From the NCBI RefSeq assembly GCF_003048835.2, contig NZ_CP060705.1, forward strand, positions 1,736,001-1,800,000: a stretch of DNA of 64,000 nt. Reading direction: 5' to 3'. The position numbers and the translations under genes were made by a program. Shown one piece after another: positions 9,118 to 19,979 of this stretch; within the stretch, counting starts at the first letter, position 1, and each line of letters opens with the position of its first letter. The notes below the pieces were generated by a model. The model saw nothing but the letters and a program-made list of their open reading frames with translations, ran no database searches and was not told the origin of the DNA. This stretch comes from Campylobacter concisus (GTDB taxonomy: Bacteria > Campylobacterota > Campylobacteria > Campylobacterales > Campylobacteraceae).

Positions 9118-9603
9118 ATGAAATTTATAAAAATTTTAACGTTTCTAGCGCTTTTGCTGACCGCCTGCTCCGCGGCAAACTACGCTAATGCCTTTGAAAA
9201 GGTTGGTATCCTTGAGGACGGCGTTTATCGCTTTAGTCAAAATGGTATCGGTGTCAAAAAAGACCTACTTGTAAAGGTGATCTCAGTGCAACATGCGGAC
9301 AACTCACGCAAAAAGATCATCTCCATGCTAAATATCCCTAAAAAGTCTAAAATTACAGACTTTAAAACAAGCGATGCAGGCGTGATAGTCTGGCCATTTT
9401 ACGAGTTTGATGGCAAATTTATAACGACAATAATCGTTGAAAATATAAAAAAAGAAGATAGCGATCAAAAGCTGATTAAGATGCTTGAACTTAAGCATCC
9501 GTTTTACTCAACGCTCCAAGCTCGAAGAAAAGGGGCTAAAGACGCCATAGACGTGAAATACGTGCTAAATTTCAAAGAGGCAAAGCTGGTAAAATCGTTT
9601 TAA
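9118..9603 (+). CDS. Predicted lipoprotein of unknown function
   Basis: A 161-residue protein with a lipoprotein signal peptide whose lipobox is LLTAC (Cys at residue 17), so the mature protein should be anchored in a membrane by lipid. The rest is a small, Lys-rich, mixed alpha/beta sequence with no motif I recognise. It starts 8 bases after the phosphoribosyltransferase with a GGAGAAG site, so the two may share a transcript. Nothing in the sequence gives a function. Confidence 0.7.
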   Translation: MKFIKILTFLALLLTACSAANYANAFEKVGILEDGVYRFSQNGIGVKKDLLVKVISVQHADNSRKKIISMLNIPKKSKITDFKTSDAGVIVWPFYEFDGKFITTIIVENIKKEDSDQKLIKMLELKHPFYSTLQARRKGAKDAIDVKYVLNFKEAKLVKSF

Positions 9604-9670
9604 AACCGCCCTTAAAACTTTATTTTAAATAAATTTCATTAAAATGGCGTAATCAAAAAAAGGATCATCT

Positions 9671-10543
9671 TTGCATAATCTAAAAACTATAAACGTCGCT
9701 CACTCGCCGGACGCTGACGATATTTTCATGTATGCTGCGGTCAAATTTGGCTGGGTTAGCAGTAAAAATTTAGCCTTTACATCAAAGGCGCTTGATATAG
9801 AAACGCTAAACGAAGAGGCGCTAAAAGGCACTTATGAGGCTACGGCGATCAGCTTTGCACTCTATCCTAAAATTTGCGATGAATTTGCACTTTTACGCTG
9901 CGCGGTGAGCTTTGGCAACGGATATGGTCCAAAGCTTATCAAGCTAAAAGATAAGCAGCTAAAGCGAAATTTCAAGGTCGCACTCTCTGGCAAAAACACG
10001 ACAAATGCCCTGCTCTTTCGCATAGCCTACCCAGAGGCAAGGATCGTTTATAAAAATTTCTTAGAGATCGAAAATGCCGTGCTTAGCGGCGAGGTCGATG
10101 CTGGCGTGCTCATACATGAAAGTATCTTAAATTTCTCTGACAAGCTCTGCGTCGAGCGTGAAATTTGGGATATCTGGAGCGAGCTAAACGGCGAAAATTT
10201 ACCGCTTCCACTTGGCGGTATGGCGCTTAGACGAAGTCTGCCGATAACTGACGCCATCGAGTGCGAGAGAGTGCTTAGCGAGGCCGTTAGGATCGCCACT
10301 TCGCACAAGCCATTTTTATCTCACATGCTAATGGAGCGAAATTTAATAAGAGTTGGCAAAGACGAGCTTAAAGCGTATCTAAATTTATATGCAAATGACG
10401 AGTCCATCAGCATGAACGAAACGCAGCTAAAAGCGCTAAATAAGCTCTATCAAATAGGCTATGATAAAGGCTTTTTTGAAAAGCCAATCGACGTAAACGA
10501 CTACCTAATCCCAACTGAATACAACGAAGCAAGGTTTAGCTGA
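9671..10543 (+). CDS. mqnD: 1,4-dihydroxy-6-naphthoate synthase (futalosine menaquinone pathway)
   Basis: A 290-residue MqnA/MqnD-family enzyme. The N-terminal HSPDADDIFMYAA motif is typical of MqnD, which makes 1,4-dihydroxy-6-naphthoate from cyclic de-hypoxanthine futalosine on the way to menaquinone. The fold resembles periplasmic binding proteins but lacks a signal peptide, so it is cytoplasmic. The start is a TTG at 9671 with AAAAAGGA six bases upstream; no ATG lies near the N-terminus in frame. The stop overlaps fliQ (TGATG), although the two functions are unrelated. This agrees with Campylobacter making menaquinone by the futalosine route. Confidence 0.92.
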   Translation: MHNLKTINVAHSPDADDIFMYAAVKFGWVSSKNLAFTSKALDIETLNEEALKGTYEATAISFALYPKICDEFALLRCAVSFGNGYGPKLIKLKDKQLKRNFKVALSGKNTTNALLFRIAYPEARIVYKNFLEIENAVLSGEVDAGVLIHESILNFSDKLCVEREIWDIWSELNGENLPLPLGGMALRRSLPITDAIECERVLSEAVRIATSHKPFLSHMLMERNLIRVGKDELKAYLNLYANDESISMNETQLKALNKLYQIGYDKGFFEKPIDVNDYLIPTEYNEARFS

Positions 10544-10809
10544 TGCAAAGTACGCTTGTCTCGCTTGGAGTTGAAACCTTTAAGATCGCCCTTTATATCA
10601 GCCTTCCGATGCTGCTAAGCGGACTAATCGCTGGTCTTATCATCTCCATCTTTCAAGCGACCACGCAGATAAACGAAACCACGCTAAGCTTCGTGCCAAA
10701 GATCTTGCTAGTCGTCGTTGTCATCATATTTTTGATGCCTTGGATGATCTCGATGATGGTTGAATTTACCACTCGTATGCTTGATTTTATACCGGAATTT
10801 ATCCAGTGA
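10543..10809 (+). CDS. fliQ: Flagellar type III export gate protein FliQ
   Basis: An 88-residue inner-membrane protein with two hydrophobic helices (about 15-38 and 50-74), the full length of FliQ. It carries the ISIFQATTQINETTLSFVPK motif between the helices that is typical of this subunit of the flagellar export gate (FliPQR). Start and stop codons overlap both neighbours: TGATG with mqnD, GTGA with murB. The same fliQ-murB pair is known in C. jejuni, so this order is old in the genus. Confidence 0.95.
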   Translation: MQSTLVSLGVETFKIALYISLPMLLSGLIAGLIISIFQATTQINETTLSFVPKILLVVVVIIFLMPWMISMMVEFTTRMLDFIPEFIQ

Positions 10810-11603
10810 CGAGGCTTGTTGATTTTTCTAAATTTACCTCTGTTAGGATCGGTGGCGTGCATGAAATTTTCGAGGTTGATAGCCTTGAAGATCTAAGCTC
10901 GCCTCACTTTTTAGGCTCTGTGATGATAGGTGGGGGCAACAACTTGCTTATCTCGCCAAATCCCCCAAAAATGGCGATGCTTGGCAAGAGCTTTGACTAC
11001 ATAAATTTAGAAATTTGTGATGAAAAAATTTGCCTTGAGATAGGTGCTGCGACAAAATCAGCTAAAATTTATAACTTCTGCAAACAAAACAATATAGCCG
11101 GCCTTGAGTTTTTAAAAAACATCCCTGGCACGCTTGGCGGACTTATCAAGATGAATGCTGGGCTGCTTAAATTTAGCATAAGCGACAATCTCACACATGT
11201 GCGTCTGGCTCGTGGCTGGGTGAGCAAAGATGAGATAAGCTTTAGCTACCGCCACAGCGGCATAGATGAGGCCATTTTGGGAGCTAAATTTAAGCTTCAA
11301 AGCGGCTTTGACGCGAGCATATCTGAAGCTATAAGCGCAAAAAGAGCAAATCAACCAAAAGGAGCTAGCTTTGGCAGCTGTTTTGTAAATCCAGATGGGC
11401 ACTTTGCAGGGGCATTGATTGAAGCGGTGGGGCTAAAGGGGTATGCGATCGGCGGAGCGAAATTTAGCGAAGAGCACGCAAATTTTTTGATAAATTTTAA
11501 CCACGCAAGCTTTGAAGACGCCACAAATCTTATAAATTTAGCAAAGGCTAGGGTTTTAGAGAAATTTGGCGTAGAGCTTAAGACTGAAGTTTGCATTTTA
11601 TAA
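10806..11603 (+). CDS. murB: UDP-N-acetylenolpyruvoylglucosamine reductase
   Basis: A 265-residue FAD-dependent reductase that makes UDP-N-acetylmuramate for peptidoglycan. Visible are IGGGNNLL (FAD binding), GLEFLKNIPGTLGGLIKMNAG, the SYRHSG segment, and the catalytic GSCFVNPDG loop followed by a Glu late in the protein. It is on the short side, as in other Campylobacter. Start is GTG at 10806, overlapping the fliQ stop by 4 bases (GTGA), the best evidence for this start. The next gene begins 8 bases after its stop. Confidence 0.95.
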   Translation: MTRLVDFSKFTSVRIGGVHEIFEVDSLEDLSSPHFLGSVMIGGGNNLLISPNPPKMAMLGKSFDYINLEICDEKICLEIGAATKSAKIYNFCKQNNIAGLEFLKNIPGTLGGLIKMNAGLLKFSISDNLTHVRLARGWVSKDEISFSYRHSGIDEAILGAKFKLQSGFDASISEAISAKRANQPKGASFGSCFVNPDGHFAGALIEAVGLKGYAIGGAKFSEEHANFLINFNHASFEDATNLINLAKARVLEKFGVELKTEVCIL

Positions 11604-11611
11604 GGATAGTG

Positions 11612-12100
11612 ATGAGTGAGTTTTTGAGCGAAGTTTTTACCCTTTCACTTTTGTTTATAGCTATCGGTTTTTACGCCATTTATAGGGCTAAAAAGGCACA
11701 AAGCGAGCATGAGAAAAATGTGGCTGATTACGATAAAAATCTGCTAAATTTCGCCAGAATTTTAGGCGTAAAAGATCATATCGACCTAGTTAAATTTGAT
11801 GAAATTTTAGCGCAGGCCTTAAAAGAAAAACTAATTTTTAAATTTAATAAATCTACTACCAAAGAGGAATTTATCTCTTTTATAAAAGATGAAAATTTTA
11901 AAACCAAACCCCAAATTTCACAAAATCATATCGATGAAGCTTTTTTAAATCTTTGCGCAAGCTCGCTTATAGAGCCGCTTAAGCTTGCGATACTAAAAAA
12001 TGAAGATCAAATTTATGGATTTTTGTTTGAAAAAGAGCAGCTTTTTGCTCTTATTGATAGCGCTGCGCTGCTTGGCGAAAATATTATAATTTGCGAGTAA
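11612..12100 (+). CDS. Membrane-anchored protein of unknown function
   Basis: A 162-residue protein with one N-terminal membrane helix (about 5-24) followed by a Lys/Glu-rich cytoplasmic part of mostly helical character. The gene lies between murB and recA, a place where C. jejuni also has a hypothetical gene, so it is probably conserved in the genus. I chose the ATG at 11612, which follows a TAAGGA site; an upstream TTG at 11591 would overlap murB. No catalytic motif is visible. Confidence 0.65.
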   Translation: MSEFLSEVFTLSLLFIAIGFYAIYRAKKAQSEHEKNVADYDKNLLNFARILGVKDHIDLVKFDEILAQALKEKLIFKFNKSTTKEEFISFIKDENFKTKPQISQNHIDEAFLNLCASSLIEPLKLAILKNEDQIYGFLFEKEQLFALIDSAALLGENIIICE

Positions 12101-12162
12101 ATCAAGTAAAATTCATCTCTTTTTAGATAAAATCAAGTCAAATTTCAACTATAAGGTAAAAA

Positions 12163-14797
<2,635 letters not shown>

Positions 14798-14802
14798 GAA
14801 CG

Positions 14803-15663
14803 ATGAAGAAAATTTGGTTAGTTTTATCTATATTTACAGCGAGCTTATGCGCTAGAGAAAACCCATTTATGCCTATTAGCGAGCTAAACACAAGCGTTAT
14901 GACGACAAATGTCGTAGAGAAATATGACAGTTTCAACTCGCTCTCGTTTAAATTTCCAAGCGATGCGATGCTTTTGCTTGATGTCACCATAAGATACAGA
15001 GCAAATGACGGCAGCATAAAAGAAAAAAGACTAACCGATATAAACAAAACTATCGACTGGAACGATGAATTTGCCCTAAGCAAGATGAAAAATCCAGAAC
15101 CAGTCGCAGCTAAAAAACTAGATGTTTCTGTCACGATGGCGGATGTACCAGCTCAAAAGGTTAGCACGCCGGTGATAATAGAAAAAAATGAGACTAAAAT
15201 TTCAAACAAAGATAGAAATAAAAGCTCAGATGTGCCAACTCCAAACGTCGTGGTGATCGACCTTGGCACAAAAAAAGCAAAAGAGCCTGCTAAACCTGAG
15301 CAAAAGGTAGTCGAAGTAAAAATTGAGCCTACTACAAAGCCTGTTCAAGAGACAAAAAGCAGCGAAAAAGAGGTTAAATTTTTAGGATTTATCAGCTTTT
15401 TAACACATGAAAAAGAGCTAAATATCATCACAAAAGCTAAAAATTTAAAACATTTTGCTTACGAGAAAAATAAGATCGTACTTGACTTTGCAAAACCTCC
15501 AAGAAGCTTTAAAACTAGAAATTTAAAGCTTGAAAACAATACTTTTAAAAACGTCATAATCGGTTGGCATGACAAGTATTTCAGAGTGGTTTTAGAGCTT
15601 GATAAGATGCATAAATATAAGCTTGAAGCCGTTGGAAATGGATATGTGCTTAAGCTTTTATAG
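14803..15663 (+). CDS. AMIN-domain periplasmic protein, likely N-glycoprotein (CgpA-like)
   Basis: A 286-residue protein with a Sec signal peptide (first 17 residues, LSIFTASLCA), a Pro/Lys/Glu-rich middle and a C-terminal AMIN-like domain (about 185-286) that may bind cell-wall material. It has four bacterial N-glycosylation sequons of the D/E-X-N-X-S/T type: ELNTS (N29), DINKT (N81), EKNET (N129) and DRNKS (N139). The C. jejuni gene in this position codes for the glycoprotein CgpA, so glycosylation by PglB is likely. It lies 5 bases after the coiled-coil gene in a recA-eno-orf-orf string. Confidence 0.75.
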   Translation: MKKIWLVLSIFTASLCARENPFMPISELNTSVMTTNVVEKYDSFNSLSFKFPSDAMLLLDVTIRYRANDGSIKEKRLTDINKTIDWNDEFALSKMKNPEPVAAKKLDVSVTMADVPAQKVSTPVIIEKNETKISNKDRNKSSDVPTPNVVVIDLGTKKAKEPAKPEQKVVEVKIEPTTKPVQETKSSEKEVKFLGFISFLTHEKELNIITKAKNLKHFAYEKNKIVLDFAKPPRSFKTRNLKLENNTFKNVIIGWHDKYFRVVLELDKMHKYKLEAVGNGYVLKLL

Positions 15664-15719
15664 TTTTTGATGTTTAAATAGCCTGCCTTTTAAATTTCTC
15701 TTGGTCGTAATCAGAAAAA

Positions 15720-15947
15720 AGCTTAACACTAGTGTAAGAAGTCCTTGGGTATGCAAGCCTAAACACCTCACGAATTTACACGCACTTTGATAGTGATAAG
15801 CTAAAACTTGCTGCCAAAGTGGCTGAGGACTTGGCAAATGAGAACGCTCAAAGCAAACTAGCAATATTAAATTTAACCAATACAAAATTTAAAACATCAA
15901 ATTTAACTATGAAGCCGTATAAATATGTGAGAATTTTTAGCTTATAA
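15720..15947 (+). pseudogene. C-terminal remnant of a Xer-type tyrosine recombinase
   Basis: In the 390-base gap between the AMIN gene and ttrA one frame reads SLTLV-stop-EVLGYASLNTSRIYTHFDSDK and continues LKLAAKVAEDLANEN, ending at a TAA at 15945. This matches the last part of XerH/XerC-type recombinases, with the catalytic region around LGHxSLNTTRIYTHFD; the final catalytic Tyr is kept in RIYTHF. The stop at 15735 sits where a Gln (CAA) is usual, so it looks like a simple nonsense change, and no N-terminal part is visible upstream. It is a dead fragment. Confidence 0.7.
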
Positions 15948-16011
15948 GCAGTCTAAAAGCTTGCCCTGCATATAAATTTACGCCGCACGAGCAAAAAGCC
16001 GTACGAAAATG

Positions 16012-16049
16012 AAATTTGGCGAGCAAATTTTACTCTGCTCGCCAAATTT
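16012..16049 (-). terminator. Strong hairpin terminator after ttrA
   Basis: Two perfect 14-base arms, AAATTTGGCGAGCA and TGCTCGCCAAATTT, around a 10-base loop, six bases past the ttrA stop. The A/T-rich ends of the stem can supply a T-rich tail in either direction. Confidence 0.75.
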
Positions 16050-16055
16050 ATCAAA

Positions 16056-19046
16056 CTAGCCTATCTTTCTTATCTTTGCAGGCAGTGCTTGTCTAGCACA
16101 AGTACCCACCAGCCAGTCATTTAGGCTAAATTCGCCATTTCTTTTTGGATCAAGAAGTCCAAGCTTGTTGTGATTGACCCCTTTTTCTAAATTTGCTATC
16201 CCAAAAGCTGGCTTTCCATCGACGATGTGCGTTCTTATACCAAACTCGTCATGGCCAAATCCATGCTCTATGCTGATAACCCCGCTAGCAACGCCGTCAG
16301 TTACAAATGCCTCGCCAACTTGCGCTCCATAAGGCGTAGTCACTTTGACCTTATCGCCTGAGCGAATGCCCTGCTCGTTCGCTACATCTGGTGCTATCCT
16401 TACGAAGTTGCTAGGATGAACGGCTCTTAGCCTTGGGCTAACAAATGTGTAGAAGTGCTGGATATTTGACTTTCTTGAGCTAACTGTGTATTTCCACTCA
16501 GAGCGTGGGAAAAATTTCTCAAGCGGCGTGCCGTCACTTGCTACTGGCAACATCAGACTTGGCACTCCTGGCATATATTCGCCCGTTACTGAGTGTCTGT
16601 GTCCGCCAAGTGGCTCATAGTAGATAGAAGCTGGCGTAGGCGCTGGCACTTTTACGGTTGCTTTATCGCCCTTGTACGCGCTCTCGTAGCTATCATATCT
16701 ACCGCCTTTTGCTAGCACGTGCGCTACTTTTGGCTTCTCTTCGTCTTTTAGATAAGGATCGAGTTTTGTCATCACTCTTGATATCTTACTAAGCTTTTTA
16801 TCCTCGTCGCTTATATCTTTCACACCCTCGCCGTCAAAGGCTAAATTTGCTAGTGCAGCTGCGTAATACTGCTCTTTTACGTCAAGGTCCATGAAATTTC
16901 CGTCTTTGTCTTTGAAGGCATTTTTACCAAAGCCTTTTAGACCAAGTCTCTTTGCTACGGCTATATAAAACGCCTCAACGTCGATAACGCCGCCGTTTTT
17001 ATCCTTTGCCTGCTTTGAGCTAACGGATGGATAGCGCACGACTGAAGTTTTAGCGATCGTTCCCCAAAGAGAGTTTGGAAGCGCCCAGTTTTCTAAATTT
17101 ACCCCGTCTGGCACGATGTAGTCAGCATAGGCGTTTGTCTCGTTCATAAAGGCGTCGATACCCACAAAAAGTGGTAAATTTTTACTATCTTTTAGCGCGT
17201 CTAAAACCGCTCTTTCAAGTCCGGCCTGGCCGTAAAGTACGTTTGTCATGTAGTTTATGAAAACTTTTACTTTGTATGGGTAGCCAGCCTTGTGGCTCGT
17301 GAGCGTTTCATTTACAAGTGGCATAGAGATAGGATACCATGGCTGAGTTGATGGATAGCCGCTGCCGCCAGCTGCTACTTTGCGCTTATACTCAGAGCTT
17401 GTTTCGTAGTATTTGCCTGATCTTGATAAATTTAGACCATTTGGCTTATAAGCGCCCTCAAAGCTCTCAAGGTCATATCTGCCCTTTAAAAACTCGTGTG
17501 TGCCGGCACTTGCATTGACGTTGCCACCTTTGTAGCCGTAAGTGCCCATTAGCGTATTTAGACAAAGAATCGCGTAGGTAGTCATACCAGCTTGCGTATG
17601 CATCATACCGCCATGCACGTTTGTGCTCACCTGTCTGCCATTTTTGGTGAAATTTTCGCAAAGCCAGATAATATCTTCAACGCTAACACCGCAAATTTTT
17701 GAGTACTCATCTAGGCTGTGCTTATAAGCTGACTCTTTTAAAAGCTGCATTGAGCTTTTTACTTCAACTTTTTTGCCATCTATTAAAATTTTACCTTTGT
17801 AGTAGAGTTTGGCTGGTTCATTTACCTTGTAGCTTTGTATCTTGCCATCTTGCGAGCAGACCTGCCACTCGTTATTGATAAGTGCAAATTTGCCGTAGTC
17901 TTTGTGGCCTTTTTCGGTGATGACTAGATGTGTGGCGTTGCACCAGTGTATCTCGCCTGCAAGTTTTGCTTGGTCTAAATTTGGCTGGATAAGGTAGTTT
18001 GTAGCGTATTTTTCATTTTCTATGATCCAGCGTATCATCGCCATGGCTAGAGCTGAGTCGGTGCCTGGCTTTATCGCTATCCAGCGGCCTTTGTCTGAAG
18101 AGGCGTATTTTACAGCATTTGTAACGCTTGGGTCGACCACTGCGTAGCTAAAGTCATCTCTAGTGCCTCTTGCGTAAGAGAGCATTTTTGCCTGTTTTTG
18201 GAAAGGGTTGCCACCATTTGACGGCGAAGTGCCCCAGTAGATAACAAATTTAGAGTTTTCATAGTCTGGTTTTGTGTGTGCAAAACCCTTTGCGTTGTGC
18301 GTGATCTTGCCACCGACCCTAAAGCCGCCACCGCAAATTCCGCCGTGTGAGTAGTGATTGATAGTGCCAAATGACTTTTTGACAAAGCGATCGACGATAT
18401 CAGAGCGTCCGTCATATAGGTAAAAGCTTAAAAATTGATTACGCTTGGTGCCGTACTCTGGGTTTTCGCTGTCGATTAGCTCGTCGCTATATATCGCTCT
18501 TAGCCCGTCCACGTGTCCCTCACCAAAGAGATCTCCGCCCTCTACTACCTCTTCTACTAGCTGCTCAAAGCTTATGCTCTTCCACTTGCCCTCGCCTCTT
18601 TTGCCAACTCTTTTTAGCGGAGTTAGTATCCTTGCAGGTGAGTCTATCATCTCAGGCAATATCGCCCCTCTGGCGCAAACTGTGGCTCGCTTTTCATCTT
18701 CGCCGCTTAGTGTTGTGGCAAGCAAAGCGTCGTTTATCGATGTGTCAAAATTTGCCCAGTGTACGTTTGAGAGTGGATTGTATGGGTTGCCGCTACATCT
18801 TAAAACGCGGTCGTTTTTGTCATCTACGTGAAGTCTTATGCCACACTTTGTCGTACAGCCGTGGCACATTGAAAAGACAACGCTATGTCCGTAGTTGAGT
18901 GAAATTTTGCCGTCTTTTACGCTAAATTCAGGCTCTAGTGAGTTTGACTGCGGTTTGTAGTCGTCTTTTTCGCCGTCTGCTAGCACAGCGCTTGCGGTTA
19001 GTGTTGAGAGTACGGCTGATCTTTTTAAAAATTCTCTTCTTTGCAT
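16056..19046 (-). CDS. ttrA: Tetrathionate reductase catalytic subunit (molybdopterin)
   Basis: A 996-residue periplasmic molybdopterin oxidoreductase that would reduce tetrathionate to thiosulfate. It begins with a Tat signal (RREFLKR). The [4Fe-4S] cysteines are C61, C64, C68 and C124, and the likely Mo-ligand Cys is C238 in GGICGGGFRVG. Long stretches, such as KRVGKRGEGKWKSISFEQL and GGDLFGEGHVDGLRAI, match my memory of Salmonella TtrA closely, so I favour tetrathionate over thiosulfate, polysulfide or arsenate reductase. It follows ttrB, with 12 bases between. No TtrC membrane subunit or TtrSR sensor is in this window. Thiosulfate activity is possible as well. Confidence 0.85.
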   Translation of the reverse strand: MQRREFLKRSAVLSTLTASAVLADGEKDDYKPQSNSLEPEFSVKDGKISLNYGHSVVFSMCHGCTTKCGIRLHVDDKNDRVLRCSGNPYNPLSNVHWANFDTSINDALLATTLSGEDEKRATVCARGAILPEMIDSPARILTPLKRVGKRGEGKWKSISFEQLVEEVVEGGDLFGEGHVDGLRAIYSDELIDSENPEYGTKRNQFLSFYLYDGRSDIVDRFVKKSFGTINHYSHGGICGGGFRVGGKITHNAKGFAHTKPDYENSKFVIYWGTSPSNGGNPFQKQAKMLSYARGTRDDFSYAVVDPSVTNAVKYASSDKGRWIAIKPGTDSALAMAMIRWIIENEKYATNYLIQPNLDQAKLAGEIHWCNATHLVITEKGHKDYGKFALINNEWQVCSQDGKIQSYKVNEPAKLYYKGKILIDGKKVEVKSSMQLLKESAYKHSLDEYSKICGVSVEDIIWLCENFTKNGRQVSTNVHGGMMHTQAGMTTYAILCLNTLMGTYGYKGGNVNASAGTHEFLKGRYDLESFEGAYKPNGLNLSRSGKYYETSSEYKRKVAAGGSGYPSTQPWYPISMPLVNETLTSHKAGYPYKVKVFINYMTNVLYGQAGLERAVLDALKDSKNLPLFVGIDAFMNETNAYADYIVPDGVNLENWALPNSLWGTIAKTSVVRYPSVSSKQAKDKNGGVIDVEAFYIAVAKRLGLKGFGKNAFKDKDGNFMDLDVKEQYYAAALANLAFDGEGVKDISDEDKKLSKISRVMTKLDPYLKDEEKPKVAHVLAKGGRYDSYESAYKGDKATVKVPAPTPASIYYEPLGGHRHSVTGEYMPGVPSLMLPVASDGTPLEKFFPRSEWKYTVSSRKSNIQHFYTFVSPRLRAVHPSNFVRIAPDVANEQGIRSGDKVKVTTPYGAQVGEAFVTDGVASGVISIEHGFGHDEFGIRTHIVDGKPAFGIANLEKGVNHNKLGLLDPKRNGEFSLNDWLVGTCARQALPAKIRKIG

Positions 19047-19058
19047 TGCTTATTTCCT

Positions 19059-19796
19059 TTACTGTGCTATCTCTTCGCTCCAGTTGATAACCTTTTGATA
19101 TCCGTTTTCAAGCTCGAGTTTCTTATCGTTTTTAGCCAAAATTTCGCTGACGCCGTGGTAGAACACCTGTGGATTTGTATTTTTAGGGCTATCTATGACC
19201 ATAGTCTCATGTGTGGCTAGAAATTTTCTGATATTTGAGTTAGGATCATTAAGATCTCCTATTATACGGCTACCGCCCACACAGCTCTCTACGCATGCTG
19301 GCTGAAGTCCCGCTCTTAGTCTGTGGTCGCAGAAGGTGCATTTATCGGCCTTGTAGGTATGCAAGCTAAGATATCTTGCGTGATATGGACAGGCCTCCAC
19401 ACAAAGCGCACAGCCTATGCACTCTTTTGTGTCGATCTTTACGATGCCGTTGCTTCTTTGGTAGCTTGCTCCAGTTGGACAAACGTCGATACAGGCTGGC
19501 TTGTTGCAGTGGTTGCAAAGTCTTGGAAGTGACGCAATGACCGCCATTTTGCCGCTCTTATCCTTTGCCTCGTACTCAGAAACGATGGTCCTAAAAGCAC
19601 CTGGTTGAACGTCGTTTTCCAACATACAGCTCATAGTACATGACTGACAGCCAACACATCTTGTTAGATCTATCGCCATGCCGTAGCGAACGCCACTACC
19701 GCCAAAGTCCTTTGGTGCTGCTTTTAGCGCAGTCGTAGCGAAAAACAGTCCTGCAGCTGTGATGAAGCTGCGACGAGAGTTTAGGGTCTGTTGCAT
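19059..19796 (-). CDS. ttrB: Tetrathionate reductase iron-sulfur subunit
   Basis: A 245-residue four-cluster ferredoxin-like subunit that passes electrons to TtrA. Four Cys motifs are visible: CVGCQSCTMSC, CNHCNKPACIDVC, CIGCALCVEAC and CTFCDHRLRAGLQPACVESC, enough for four [4Fe-4S] clusters as in other members. The N-terminus has a twin-arginine motif (SRRSFI), so it crosses by Tat. I chose the ATG at 19796 with a GGAGAA site; a frame starting at 19880 adds a Lys-rich leader that hides the Tat signal. It is first in the ttrB-ttrA order, the reverse of what would need a membrane anchor between them. Confidence 0.88.
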   Translation of the reverse strand: MQQTLNSRRSFITAAGLFFATTALKAAPKDFGGSGVRYGMAIDLTRCVGCQSCTMSCMLENDVQPGAFRTIVSEYEAKDKSGKMAVIASLPRLCNHCNKPACIDVCPTGASYQRSNGIVKIDTKECIGCALCVEACPYHARYLSLHTYKADKCTFCDHRLRAGLQPACVESCVGGSRIIGDLNDPNSNIRKFLATHETMVIDSPKNTNPQVFYHGVSEILAKNDKKLELENGYQKVINWSEEIAQ

Positions 19797-19979
19797 AAGA
19801 AATTCTCCTTTCTTTTTAGAAGTTTTTCTTATTTTAACATAGTAAATTTTTTTTCTAAAGTTTATTTTATATTTTTGCAAAATGTATTAAATTTTGAGAA
19901 TTTTTGTAGCACTTTGTGAGTAAAATTTGGAGGTAAATTTAGAGAAAAAGATAGAAATTTAGCTTCTATCTTTTTAAAT

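Noticed and set aside
15664-15719. N-terminal part of the recombinase in the rest of the gap
   Set aside because: The frame before 15720 is broken by stops and shows no recognisable recombinase sequence.
16056-19046. Thiosulfate, polysulfide or arsenate reductase instead of TtrA
   Set aside because: Extended segments such as GEGKWKSISFEQL and LFGEGHVDGLRAI and the near-1000-residue length fit TtrA better; still, the substrate was not tested.
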